The position numbers and the translations under genes were made by a program. Shown here one piece after another: positions 17,662-26,014 of a stretch of 48,590 bases of DNA. The stretch's first letter is position 1. Each line of letters begins with the position of its first letter. The notes under the pieces were generated by a model that was given only the letters and a program-made list of their open reading frames with translations, did not search any database and was not told where the DNA came from. Source of the stretch: Thermodesulfovibrionia bacterium (GTDB taxonomy: Bacteria > Nitrospirota > Thermodesulfovibrionia > UBA6902); assembly GCA_020053105.1 (NCBI GenBank), contig JAGVNU010000098.1:1-48590 (forward strand). The letters run 5' to 3'.

Positions 17662-20054
17662 AGCGCCTTCCCTTTTTTCACATTTGCCGTTAATTCATAA
17701 AGCTTGGGCACGACCATCACGGATGAGAAGAAGCCCGCGCCTACCGCGATGACCATGGTCATCCCGACTGAAGACAGGGCCGGGTGCTTTGCAAAGACCA
17801 GTACCCCGGCGCCGATCAGTGTTGTTACAGTACAAAGGGCGATTGCCATAATAGTGCCGGTATTTATTTTGTCCCTGCTGCGGTAGGTCATGAATATCCC
17901 GTAATCCGAAGAAAGCCCTATCGCAAGCACTCCCGCAATCATGTTGGCCGCGTTGATTGTAAGCCCGAATATTGCCATCAGTCCGAAGAGCCAGATAATA
18001 CTGGTCAAAGGGGGCATAAGGGCAATCAGTGTCTCTTTGATGTTCAGGAAACCCAGGTACGTCATGACGATTACGCTTATTGACGCGAGCAGGGTCATCA
18101 GCTTTAAATCAGAGGAAACAACTTTGGAAAGCGTGTCGGAAAGGACAGTTGCGGAGACCAGGTATGTGCCTTGATGTTTCCTGCTTATATCATTCATTGC
18201 ACGTACATAATCCGGTGTGTCAGGGAAAAAAGATATCAGGCGATAGCCGTTATCCGTTTTCTGAACAAAGCGTTCAAATAAGGCATTGCCCGCCGGACCT
18301 GGGTTTGCTCCGGCCTCTACGTCTTTAACATGCAGGCCTGCAAAAAAAGGATCAAAGGCATTTTCAGAAAACCCGAATTTCTTCCCCTCCTGCGTGAGAA
18401 GGCCGGCAAGTTTTTGTTCCCTTTCTTCTGACCAGAATTTATCCCAGCGCTCTGAATTTTCCTTTCTTGTCTTTTCAGACGGCAATAAAGGGGCCGCACT
18501 CGTAAAATTTTCCGCTCCGACAGCCTGCACTGCGTCCCCGTAGATCTTTTCATTTACCTCAAGCGCCTCTTCGTAATCTTTTGCATTAATTACAAGCACT
18601 GCAGGTGTTTTCTCCCCGCCCCATATTTCCTGAAACTTCTGCTCGGCATCTATTATCTCTTTTTCGGTCCCGTCTATGTTTCTGATATCTCTTTCAAACT
18701 CGACGTGGACCGCGAAATAAGACAGCGCAATTGTCAGAAAAAGCCAGAGCAGGACATGCAGTCCGTTTGAATAATTTCCGGCCTCAAGCCTTTCAGCCAG
18801 CCGGTCCGCAAAGGAGGCTTTGCCTCCCGGTTTCAACATGAGGTGGGGCAGTATATATATGGAAATAAAAGTTGACAGGACAACGCTTATGATCGTGACA
18901 ACGGCAAGCTGGCCGTATCCTTTTATCCCGGAGAAAAAAAAGGCGAGGAAGATCGCTATTGTTGTCAATGCGCCGAAGCTTACAGGCTTTATCACGTGTT
19001 TTACAAATGGGGCCGGATCATCCTTTCCCTGGGCGGCAAAATAAACGTGCGTCCCGTAATCAGTGGCTATCCCTGCGACTGTAGAACCAAGGCCGATTAC
19101 CCAGTAGGAGAGCTTGCCCAGAAGCAGATATGAGAGGTCTACAGAAAACACAATCGCCACAACAGGTATCATGAATATCGTGACCGCGCTGACATCCCTT
19201 ATTACCACGCCATAAAGCAGCAGCATCGCGATTGCCGCGATAATGCTGATAAAGACAATATCCCTCTTTATAAGCTTCTCATTGCTGACTGTATGTGCGT
19301 GCCCGCAGATAATGTCCGCCCTGATGTAGGCAGGAAGCGCTTCGACGTTCTTTTTAAGTGAAGCCAGCATTTTTTTGGAGCCTGCGGAATCCGTTACGGA
19401 AACCACTGACTTTGCAATAAGCATCGCATGCCTGCCGTCTCTGCTGACAAAATGCCCGTCTTTTATATCCACGTCATACCCGGTGGAAGCGGAAAGGGCC
19501 TTTAATTTATTGAGCTGCAGCATCTTTATCCCCAAAGGGTCGGAGCGGAGCATTGAATTCAGAAACAGTCCCTGGGGTTTTAAAAGTTGCAGATAAGAGT
19601 CACGAAGCTTCCGGGACACGTGCTCCTGATTTATCCACCCGTCTATAAGGGAGAGTTCTTTATCAGAGACCATCTCCGGCAGATTTTCAAACATAACATC
19701 CATATCTCCGGCAAACGCGGATTCCGGTATGCCGTGGGTCACTTCAGGGAACAGGTCCTTGTCCAGTGACAAGGCCAGCAAGTCAATCTCATGTATAAGG
19801 TCATTTATGTCTTTATCATTTGAAGTCAGCTCCAGAGATACGATGACCTTGCCCGCGATATTTGAATTGCGGAAAAACTCCATGCTCCTGCTTATGACTT
19901 CATTATCAGGCAGGATATTGTCCATACTGCTTTCAAATTCCACAAAATAAAGGGCCGCAAGGCTGACAAAAATCAGAAGGAGGAGAATAAACAGCACAGG
20001 CCGTCTGTTTCTTGCCGTGTAATCGTACAACCGGCCTGCGTATTTATCAAACAC
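17658..20054 (-). CDS. MMPL/RND-family lipid exporter
   Basis: A large inner-membrane transporter of about 800 residues with the two-fold RND layout. Each half has one membrane helix, a large periplasmic domain and a bundle of about five helices (first bundle near 265-415, second near 650-785). Conserved pieces include SYWVIGLGSTVAGIATDYGTH and its second-half counterpart GVLAIGLSSDYGIFMTYRS. MMPL proteins export lipids, and aryl-polyene clusters carry one beside LolA. I place the start at GTG 20054, which overlaps the LolA stop by 8 bases and has GAGG nearby. An ATG at 20093 would overlap LolA by 47 bases and add 13 polar residues. It overlaps the lipoprotein gene by 4 nt. Confidence 0.9.
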   Translation of the reverse strand: MFDKYAGRLYDYTARNRRPVLFILLLLIFVSLAALYFVEFESSMDNILPDNEVISRSMEFFRNSNIAGKVIVSLELTSNDKDINDLIHEIDLLALSLDKDLFPEVTHGIPESAFAGDMDVMFENLPEMVSDKELSLIDGWINQEHVSRKLRDSYLQLLKPQGLFLNSMLRSDPLGIKMLQLNKLKALSASTGYDVDIKDGHFVSRDGRHAMLIAKSVVSVTDSAGSKKMLASLKKNVEALPAYIRADIICGHAHTVSNEKLIKRDIVFISIIAAIAMLLLYGVVIRDVSAVTIFMIPVVAIVFSVDLSYLLLGKLSYWVIGLGSTVAGIATDYGTHVYFAAQGKDDPAPFVKHVIKPVSFGALTTIAIFLAFFFSGIKGYGQLAVVTIISVVLSTFISIYILPHLMLKPGGKASFADRLAERLEAGNYSNGLHVLLWLFLTIALSYFAVHVEFERDIRNIDGTEKEIIDAEQKFQEIWGGEKTPAVLVINAKDYEEALEVNEKIYGDAVQAVGAENFTSAAPLLPSEKTRKENSERWDKFWSEEREQKLAGLLTQEGKKFGFSENAFDPFFAGLHVKDVEAGANPGPAGNALFERFVQKTDNGYRLISFFPDTPDYVRAMNDISRKHQGTYLVSATVLSDTLSKVVSSDLKLMTLLASISVIVMTYLGFLNIKETLIALMPPLTSIIWLFGLMAIFGLTINAANMIAGVLAIGLSSDYGIFMTYRSRDKINTGTIMAIALCTVTTLIGAGVLVFAKHPALSSVGMTMVIAVGAGFFSSVMVVPKLYELTANVKKGKAL

Positions 20055-20748
20055 GTCCCTTGACCTCAAGATCGGCGCTGTCAATGGGGGCATTAAATAT
20101 GGTGTTTTTAAAGGTGATGGTTGTGCTGTCTCCGCTTACTTCATCGAATTGTACCTTCTGCAGATACTTCCTGTCTTCGCGGAAAGTGACGGTAATCGAC
20201 TTTATGATCTTTTTCATATTACCCGATTCACGGGGGATAAATTCTATTTCAAGGGGATGTGTTTTTTTCGCGGACACGGCGTAATCGTCCAGGAGCTGTA
20301 CATAGCGCCCGGAAAACCACGCAGTAAGCTGGTCTATCACCACGCGGAACATGGGGTTCTTTGATAACGGTATTTCCTGCACCTGGTTTGTGTCCTCGTC
20401 CCACTGGCGGATAAGCTTGTCTGTGATAAGCACGGAGTATTTGAGAGGCTCATCCACATGCCACGCCACAGTGCCCGGCTTCTGCAGGTATATTCTTCCC
20501 TTTATGATTATTTTGCTGCGGAAAACAGCCAGGTTTTTTTCCTGAATAAAATCTGTCTTCAGGCTGTTGAAATCAGAGCCCTGCCGCTCCATCTGAAGCA
20601 GCAGTTCACGCATATCGGAAGGCAGTTTCCCTTCTTCAGACGCCGTTGCCCCGCCTTTTAATTCTGCCCCCGTAATATAATGGACGGGTGCGATAAAAAC
20701 GGACAGCAATATAAAGCTTGATATGATGATCTTCTTACAGGTTCTCAT
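20047..20748 (-). CDS. LolA-like periplasmic lipid carrier
   Basis: A 233-residue protein with an N-terminal signal peptide (positive start, hydrophobic core to about residue 26) and a LolA-type fold: DFNSLKTDFIQEKNLAVF, GRIYLQKPGTVAWHV and a following series of strands (WDEDTNQVQEIPL). LolA proteins shuttle lipoproteins through the periplasm; the copies in polyene-lipid clusters are thought to carry the pigment or lipid. It is encoded directly before the MMPL exporter, with overlapping ends. The 110-base gap upstream (20749-20858) holds no gene and only weak promoter-like sequence. Confidence 0.87.
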   Translation of the reverse strand: MRTCKKIIISSFILLSVFIAPVHYITGAELKGGATASEEGKLPSDMRELLLQMERQGSDFNSLKTDFIQEKNLAVFRSKIIIKGRIYLQKPGTVAWHVDEPLKYSVLITDKLIRQWDEDTNQVQEIPLSKNPMFRVVIDQLTAWFSGRYVQLLDDYAVSAKKTHPLEIEFIPRESGNMKKIIKSITVTFREDRKYLQKVQFDEVSGDSTTITFKNTIFNAPIDSADLEVKGRV

Positions 20749-20858
20749 ATTGATTGTTTAAAAATTGTTCTTCTGTCTTTAAGGACTCAACGGGGCAATA
20801 AATTAATGTTGCAGATATATACTGATATCCGGCCGTCAACAACAATTAAGTTATCATA

Positions 20859-22367
20859 TTACTTCATCTCTGCAATTCCGGAAGCGGCTCCATTGTCTTT
20901 ATCTTTATGCCAGACTTTTATCTCTCCCCTGGCAATGAGGTTTCCTCCTTTAAAAATCTCTCCCTTGATGATACCGAACCCGCCGTATTTAGCGGCCTTG
21001 TAAACCGACACGTGCAGTTTGTCGCCGACGCCTGCGCTGTCCAGTATCTCAAGGTTTTTTACCCCAAGCAATAGTCCCTCTGTCCCGGCACCGCCGTTGC
21101 CGAGGTTTTTAAAGCCGTCATGGGCGGCAATGGCCTGTGAAAAAATTTCAGGATACGATACCTCGTTGAGTTTCCCGTCTTCACCTATAAATATTGAGTC
21201 TTCCGAAATTTCAAGCTCTGACAGCGACTTCCTCTCCCGCACCTCCAGCAGCCGGTCCACCACACGCATCGGCTCTCCGTGTGGAACGAGCTTTTCAATT
21301 CCAACAGGCAGAGTAACAATATCAGCCTGTCTTTCCGCGTTCTTCCAGCACGAGGGGTCTGAAGCAAGATAATCACCCGTCATCTGGTAAGCGGCTCCCC
21401 TGCAGCCGTAGCATTCATCCTTCTTTTCGCATTCCCCGCACGGCCCCTTGATAGACTTTTTATAGTTTCTCAGCTCCTCAATTACCTCACTGTCTTTAAG
21501 GATATTTGCAAGGCGGTTTTCTCTTATATTGCCGACCGGCACTGTCACGCCTATGCAGGGCAGGACATCACCGTACGCATTGACAGCGCATGAAAACTGG
21601 TGCCTGAGACACTGCCCGCCTACAAGTGGGGGCTGAGGTTCCCATGTGTTCCCGTATTTTTCCCGGTCAATTTTTGCTATCTGTTCAAATAACTCTCCGG
21701 CCCTGCCGGCTTCAATCTCCAGCATGCCGTTTTCCCTTGCCTTCCCCTGGGGAGTAATTATTTCAAAGTAGGGGTCGATCTTTTGGTCCCTGAGCCACTG
21801 CCACATGTGGACAAGCTCATTTATATTCTGCCTGCATATAATAGTGCTGACCCCCATCGGACTGGTGAAAGGATATCCCGCTTCTTTCAGGTTATTAAAC
21901 GCCTGCTGGATATGTTTATAGGCCCCCTTCTTCCCGGAAAGTATGTCCTGGAGCTTCTCGTCCGCTGAATTCATCTTCAGCACAACGGTGACTCCATAGT
22001 CAGATAGCGCCCTGGCGGTTTCTGCTGTAATATTTGTCCCGTTTGTAAAAATCTCTATCTCCATGCCGCGCTCTTTCATGAACCGGACCATTTCCATTAT
22101 ATGCGGATGGAGCATCGGCTCACCGCCCAGGACGATCATCTTTCTGGCGCCAAGGTCCCCGGCCTGGTTAATGACATCCATGGCCTCTTCTCTCGTCATT
22201 TCCCTTCTGCCGTTAGCATCGTTCTGGACGTAGCAGTAGATACAGTTGAAATTGCAGTTACGGTTGAATTCGATCTCCATGGACAACAGCCTGCTGCTCT
22301 TTGCTGTCTCTTCTATTTCCTTTTTGGAGAATTCAGCTCCGTAAATGCGTTTCTGACATCTCATCAT
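20859..22367 (-). CDS. Radical SAM-SPASM protein fused to hotdog dehydratase
   Basis: A 502-residue fusion. Residues 1-345 form a radical SAM/SPASM enzyme: NCNFNCIYC (C38, C42, C45), GGEPMLHP, and a SPASM region with C253, C260, C271, C310, C313, C319, C322 and C340 able to hold two auxiliary Fe-S clusters. Residues 352-502 form a hotdog domain like the second dehydratase of aryl-polyene clusters: LVPHGEPMRVVDRLLEV, then YPEIFSQAIAAHDG with Glu407 in the conserved acid position. SPASM enzymes often do oxidations or C-C, C-S or C-N bond formation; the dehydratase part would bind an acyl-ACP. The natural reading is a radical modification of an ACP-bound intermediate coupled to dehydration. The frame is continuous. 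I know of no standard family with this layout. Confidence 0.88.
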   Translation of the reverse strand: MMRCQKRIYGAEFSKKEIEETAKSSRLLSMEIEFNRNCNFNCIYCYVQNDANGRREMTREEAMDVINQAGDLGARKMIVLGGEPMLHPHIMEMVRFMKERGMEIEIFTNGTNITAETARALSDYGVTVVLKMNSADEKLQDILSGKKGAYKHIQQAFNNLKEAGYPFTSPMGVSTIICRQNINELVHMWQWLRDQKIDPYFEIITPQGKARENGMLEIEAGRAGELFEQIAKIDREKYGNTWEPQPPLVGGQCLRHQFSCAVNAYGDVLPCIGVTVPVGNIRENRLANILKDSEVIEELRNYKKSIKGPCGECEKKDECYGCRGAAYQMTGDYLASDPSCWKNAERQADIVTLPVGIEKLVPHGEPMRVVDRLLEVRERKSLSELEISEDSIFIGEDGKLNEVSYPEIFSQAIAAHDGFKNLGNGGAGTEGLLLGVKNLEILDSAGVGDKLHVSVYKAAKYGGFGIIKGEIFKGGNLIARGEIKVWHKDKDNGAASGIAEMK

Positions 22368-22368
22368 A

Positions 22369-23661
22369 TTAATTGTTTCTCCTGTCTATAAAGCGGTTTA
22401 TTTTCCGGGACCGGCCGGTCAACATCTGCTTTTTGATTTCTTCTTCAGTTGAAATCACGACCTCGGGGCTTACCCGCAGCCTTGCCTGAAGCCTGTCAAT
22501 AATCCCGGCAGGGGAGGAGCCATTTGTGACGGAAACATGCACGCTCAGGACATCTGAAAGGTCAAAATCATTCCTCACTTCAATATAGTATTCACTGACT
22601 TCCGGGATCTCATCCAGCACCGCGTAAACAGCCTGGGGATACAGCGTGGTCCCGCGGTATTTTATCATCTGTTTCTTTCTTCCCAGTATAGGTCCGAGGC
22701 GGCGAGAATATCTTCCGCACTCACATGGCCCGTCCGCCAGAAAACTGACGTCCCCGGTCCTGAACCGGAGCAGTGGCATCCCTTCCACCGAGAGGGTCGT
22801 AACAACCACTTCTCCTGCCTCGCCGGGAGGAAGAGACCTGCCTTCATCATCGACAACCTCTACAATAGCCAGTTCAGGGTGGAGATGTCCACCCTTCTGA
22901 GCAGTGCATTCACAAAATGTCGTGATTGTCTCGGAAGAGGCATATGTGGAATAAACTTTTGCGCCCCACTCATCCTCCAGGTACTGTCCCATTTTTAACA
23001 GGGAAAGGTTCCGGTCCCTTATAGGTTCGCCGATACAGATCAGTTTATTTACAGCGGTTTTTGCAGGGTCCATGCCCTGTACTTTCAGAAACTGCCCCAG
23101 CTTGTGTAAAAATGAAGGGACGCCGACAATGGCCGTAGGATCCATCCTCTGAATGATTTCAAGATGGCTTGCAAAACTGCTCAGCCCGTTTCTTATAGCA
23201 GCAGCGCCCAGCGCCCTTATCCCAAGAAAATAGGCAAGTCCCGCGACAAAACACCTGTCCATAGTGCATGTAAGGAGGACTATGTCCTCCTGCGACAGCC
23301 CGCATCCCGCGAAAGAGATCTCTTCATTATACGCAAGACGTTTGAGATCATTTTCCGTATACATGATCCTTGTGGGTTTGCCGGTTGTTCCCGAGGACAA
23401 AACGATATCGCGTATTTCCGTCATGGGTACGGCAAGCAGCTCCTCATTGTATTTCTCAAAGGCTGATTTATCTGTAAACGGCAGGGCACTTAAATCATCC
23501 AGCGTTATCCTTTCCGCGTCCAGGCCGCTCAGGGTCCTGCGGTAATAGGGAGAATTTTTCACAATATAATTTATATGTTTTTTAAATAGCAGTTCCTGTA
23601 CATTCCTTATCTCGCCAGGCAGGGAAAATTCAAGTCCCTTATATTTATCAAAGTCCATCAT
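22369..23661 (-). CDS. AMP-dependent acyl ligase, phenylacetate-CoA ligase-like
   Basis: A 430-residue adenylate-forming enzyme of the PaaK type. The P-loop SSGTTGKPT is at residues 89-97. Later motifs are YASSETITTF (aromatic/SE motif), PLLRFRTGDVS, and a C-terminal subdomain with RKKQMIKYRGTTLYPQ carrying the expected Lys. The cluster CECGRYSRR is the zinc-like loop seen in PaaK relatives. It would activate an aryl or fatty carboxylic acid as an acyl-AMP and load CoA or ACP, giving the starter unit. It overlaps the PlsC-like gene by 4 nt and sits 1 base before the radical SAM-dehydratase fusion. No aryl-acid supply gene is visible in the window, so the starter's identity is open. Confidence 0.88.
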   Translation of the reverse strand: MMDFDKYKGLEFSLPGEIRNVQELLFKKHINYIVKNSPYYRRTLSGLDAERITLDDLSALPFTDKSAFEKYNEELLAVPMTEIRDIVLSSGTTGKPTRIMYTENDLKRLAYNEEISFAGCGLSQEDIVLLTCTMDRCFVAGLAYFLGIRALGAAAIRNGLSSFASHLEIIQRMDPTAIVGVPSFLHKLGQFLKVQGMDPAKTAVNKLICIGEPIRDRNLSLLKMGQYLEDEWGAKVYSTYASSETITTFCECTAQKGGHLHPELAIVEVVDDEGRSLPPGEAGEVVVTTLSVEGMPLLRFRTGDVSFLADGPCECGRYSRRLGPILGRKKQMIKYRGTTLYPQAVYAVLDEIPEVSEYYIEVRNDFDLSDVLSVHVSVTNGSSPAGIIDRLQARLRVSPEVVISTEEEIKKQMLTGRSRKINRFIDRRNN

Positions 23662-24407
23662 GCCCCCTGCTCCATCAGCGCCAGTTCATTGCCGATAATC
23701 TCCCGTACCCTGTTTTTCAATGTGACCACACTCCATCCGTTATATTCACTCCATGTGATAGCTCGCAGTCTGCGTATCCTGATCGTTCCCGGCCTTAAAA
23801 GCAGGGAGCCTTTGGGAGGGATGTTTTCACTTCCGGAGATGCAGAGCGGCACTATGGGCGCCTGTGATTTTAACGCGAGACGGAAGGCCGAACTATGGAA
23901 ATTACCCATTTTCCTGCTTCCCGACCTGGTCCCTTCAGGAAAAAAAATAATCGAGACATTGTCCCTGAGCAATTCCGCGGCCTTGTCAAAAAACTCTTCA
24001 GTCTGCATCATTCTGATATTCAAATAACCGGACTTGCGGGCGAAAAAACCAATGACCGGGATACGAAACGGCCATATATTCACTACCTGTACTCCTTCAA
24101 CCGGCAGCACGGCCATCAGAAAACCATCGGAGAAACTCCGGTGATTACAGACAAAGATATAAGGTTCACCGGTGGTGTCCCCGGAATTGTTCTCGTAACG
24201 GACCTTAACGAAGGGAAAGGGGAGCAGCAGAATGCCCCGGCTCCACCAGGCAATGGCCCGGCGATACAGTTTCATGGTCCTTCGGCGACCCAAAAAAATT
24301 GACATAAAAGCAACAAAAAGCACCAGCAGCGGTATACAAACAGCTGAGTAAATAGCGAAAAGGACATAGGAATATAAATTAAGAGAATATATCTTTAAAT
24401 AATTCAT
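23658..24407 (-). CDS. PlsC-family 1-acylglycerol-3-phosphate acyltransferase-like
   Basis: A 249-residue membrane-associated acyltransferase. It starts with a long hydrophobic stretch (residues 10-40, one or two helices), followed by NHRSFSDG with His89 and Asp94 (HX4D) and FFPEGTRSGS (155-164), the substrate-binding EGTR motif. PlsC enzymes acylate lysophospholipids. In this setting it may attach the product of the operon to a glycerol-phosphate or other lipid head group. It lies 15 bases after an ACP gene, which could supply the acyl donor. The catalytic residues are all intact, in contrast to the LpxL-like enzyme further along. Confidence 0.9.
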   Translation of the reverse strand: MNYLKIYSLNLYSYVLFAIYSAVCIPLLVLFVAFMSIFLGRRRTMKLYRRAIAWWSRGILLLPFPFVKVRYENNSGDTTGEPYIFVCNHRSFSDGFLMAVLPVEGVQVVNIWPFRIPVIGFFARKSGYLNIRMMQTEEFFDKAAELLRDNVSIIFFPEGTRSGSRKMGNFHSSAFRLALKSQAPIVPLCISGSENIPPKGSLLLRPGTIRIRRLRAITWSEYNGWSVVTLKNRVREIIGNELALMEQGA

Positions 24408-24422
24408 GCTGAAATAGTTCTT

Positions 24423-24677
24423 TTAGTGTCCTTCTTTTTTTATGGCAGAGATAAAGTCGTATATATCCTTCAATGTACGAATATTTCGTACTTTCTCTTC
24501 ATTACGTATATTGACGCCGAAGCTCTTCTGGAGCGCTGCCACCAGGTCCACTACGTCAAGACTGTCCAGCCCCAGGTCTGTAAAAATGTGCGCATCGGGT
24601 TTCAATCTGTCTTTTTCTATCTCAAAAGACTCTTCAAATACCCTGTTGGTGATATCAATGATTTCCTGCTCGTTCAT
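24423..24677 (-). CDS. Acyl carrier protein (third of three)
   Basis: An 84-residue carrier with LGLDSLD (Ser39) as phosphopantetheine site and the following VVDLVAALQKSFGV helix. An AGGAG Shine-Dalgarno precedes the ATG. It lies between an intact ketosynthase and the PlsC-like acyltransferase, so it probably serves early chain building together with FabG, the ketosynthase at 24788 and the ligase. The 110 bases upstream (24678-24787) are AT-rich with a TATAAT-like box but no convincing -35. Confidence 0.92.
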   Translation of the reverse strand: MNEQEIIDITNRVFEESFEIEKDRLKPDAHIFTDLGLDSLDVVDLVAALQKSFGVNIRNEEKVRNIRTLKDIYDFISAIKKEGH

Positions 24678-24787
24678 TTATTCTCCTGAATTATTTATAA
24701 ACTCCCAAAACACGTCCTTGCCGGAAATTCCATTAAAGGCATTTATTATAATACAAAAAGAATAACAAGAGGCATGCCTGATTTATT

Positions 24788-26014
24788 TTACTTATTAAGC
24801 CTCCGGCACACCAGCGCCGCGTTAATGCCTCCGAATGCGAAACAGTTCTTTAATATTGTGTTAATCTCCTTTTCAACCGGTTTCATAACATGGTTTATCC
24901 CTTCGCAATCAGGGGCGATCTCATCCAGGTTGAACGTCGGATAAATAATCCCCTTGTCCATCATATACAATGCAGCGATCAGTTCAATGGCCCCGGAAGC
25001 CCCCAGCGTATGGCCGATATGACCTTTGAGGCTGCTTACAGGAGCGGTCTTGCCGAATATCTGTTTTATTGCCGACGCCTCCTCCTTGTCCCCCTGAATC
25101 GTCCCGGTTGCATGGGCGTTGATATAGTCTATTTCTTCATATGTGACCTGAGCGTTCTTTAATGTCCCGCTTATGCACTGGACTATGGATTTATCTTCAG
25201 ACTGGCTGATATGTGAGCCGCTGCCGCACGTATTGTAACCGGTAATCTCGGCGTATATTTTTGCGTTTCTGCGCACGGCATGTTCATATTCTTCCAGTAC
25301 CAATATCCCGCTCCCCTCCCCGCAAACGAGTCCGTCGCGGTCTTTATCAAAGGGTCTCGGGGTCTTTTGAGGGTCCTGATTGTATTTCACTGAGGTTGCG
25401 AAAACAACATCAAAAGAACCGGTCACCGAGGGGTGAAGCTCCTCCGCGCCGCCGCACAACAATACATCCTGTCTTCCTGAACTGATGATCTCATATCCAG
25501 TCCCTATGGCCTGAAGAGATGAAGCGCAGGCTGCTGATGTGGCCATGACATATCCGGTGAGCCCCAGATACTGTGCGACATTCATCGCGGCGCTATGAGA
25601 CATGCACTGGAAAAACATGGAAGAAGGCAGCAGGCTCAGGTCCTTCTGAAACAGCATGATCTCAAAGGCCTTGCTGATGCTGATGGCGCTGCCTGTTGTG
25701 GAGCCTATAATGCAGCCCATCCGGTCCGGCTGCATCCGGGTTACATTAATTCCTGAATCAGCAAGCGCCTGCTCCGCGGCCTGTGCTGCGAAAATGCTCA
25801 TCCGACCCATGGAGCGCCGGTTCTGCCGGGGGATCTTTTTCTCATCCTTCAACTCCGCGGGCGCTGCCACATGGCTGTTCATCCCGCAGTACCGGGCCCA
25901 TTCCTCCATGTAACGCACCGCGCTTTTACCGGACGCGATGCCTTCCATTAAAGAATGAACGCCGCTTCCCAGGGGGGAAATGACCCCCGCTCCTGTTATA
26001 ACTACCCTTTTCAT
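24788..26014 (-). CDS. Beta-ketoacyl-ACP synthase, FabF type
   Basis: A full-length (408 residues) ketosynthase. Catalytic Cys163 lies in SAACASS, His301 in NAHATGTIQGD, Lys330 and His335 in SSLKGHIGHTLGASG. Unlike the two other intact ketosynthases of the operon, it has no inactive partner beside it, so it may act as a homodimer in chain initiation. Its start overlaps the stop of the CrtI-like gene by 4 nt. FabG, the CrtI-like protein, this enzyme and the ACP together form the promoter-proximal part of the operon. Confidence 0.93.
   Translation of the reverse strand: MKRVVITGAGVISPLGSGVHSLMEGIASGKSAVRYMEEWARYCGMNSHVAAPAELKDEKKIPRQNRRSMGRMSIFAAQAAEQALADSGINVTRMQPDRMGCIIGSTTGSAISISKAFEIMLFQKDLSLLPSSMFFQCMSHSAAMNVAQYLGLTGYVMATSAACASSLQAIGTGYEIISSGRQDVLLCGGAEELHPSVTGSFDVVFATSVKYNQDPQKTPRPFDKDRDGLVCGEGSGILVLEEYEHAVRRNAKIYAEITGYNTCGSGSHISQSEDKSIVQCISGTLKNAQVTYEEIDYINAHATGTIQGDKEEASAIKQIFGKTAPVSSLKGHIGHTLGASGAIELIAALYMMDKGIIYPTFNLDEIAPDCEGINHVMKPVEKEINTILKNCFAFGGINAALVCRRLNK

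Noticed and set aside
24720-24787. Possible internal promoter with TATAAT (minus strand, 24745-24750)
   Set aside because: No -35-like box at 16-18 bases; AT-rich gaps give such boxes by chance.
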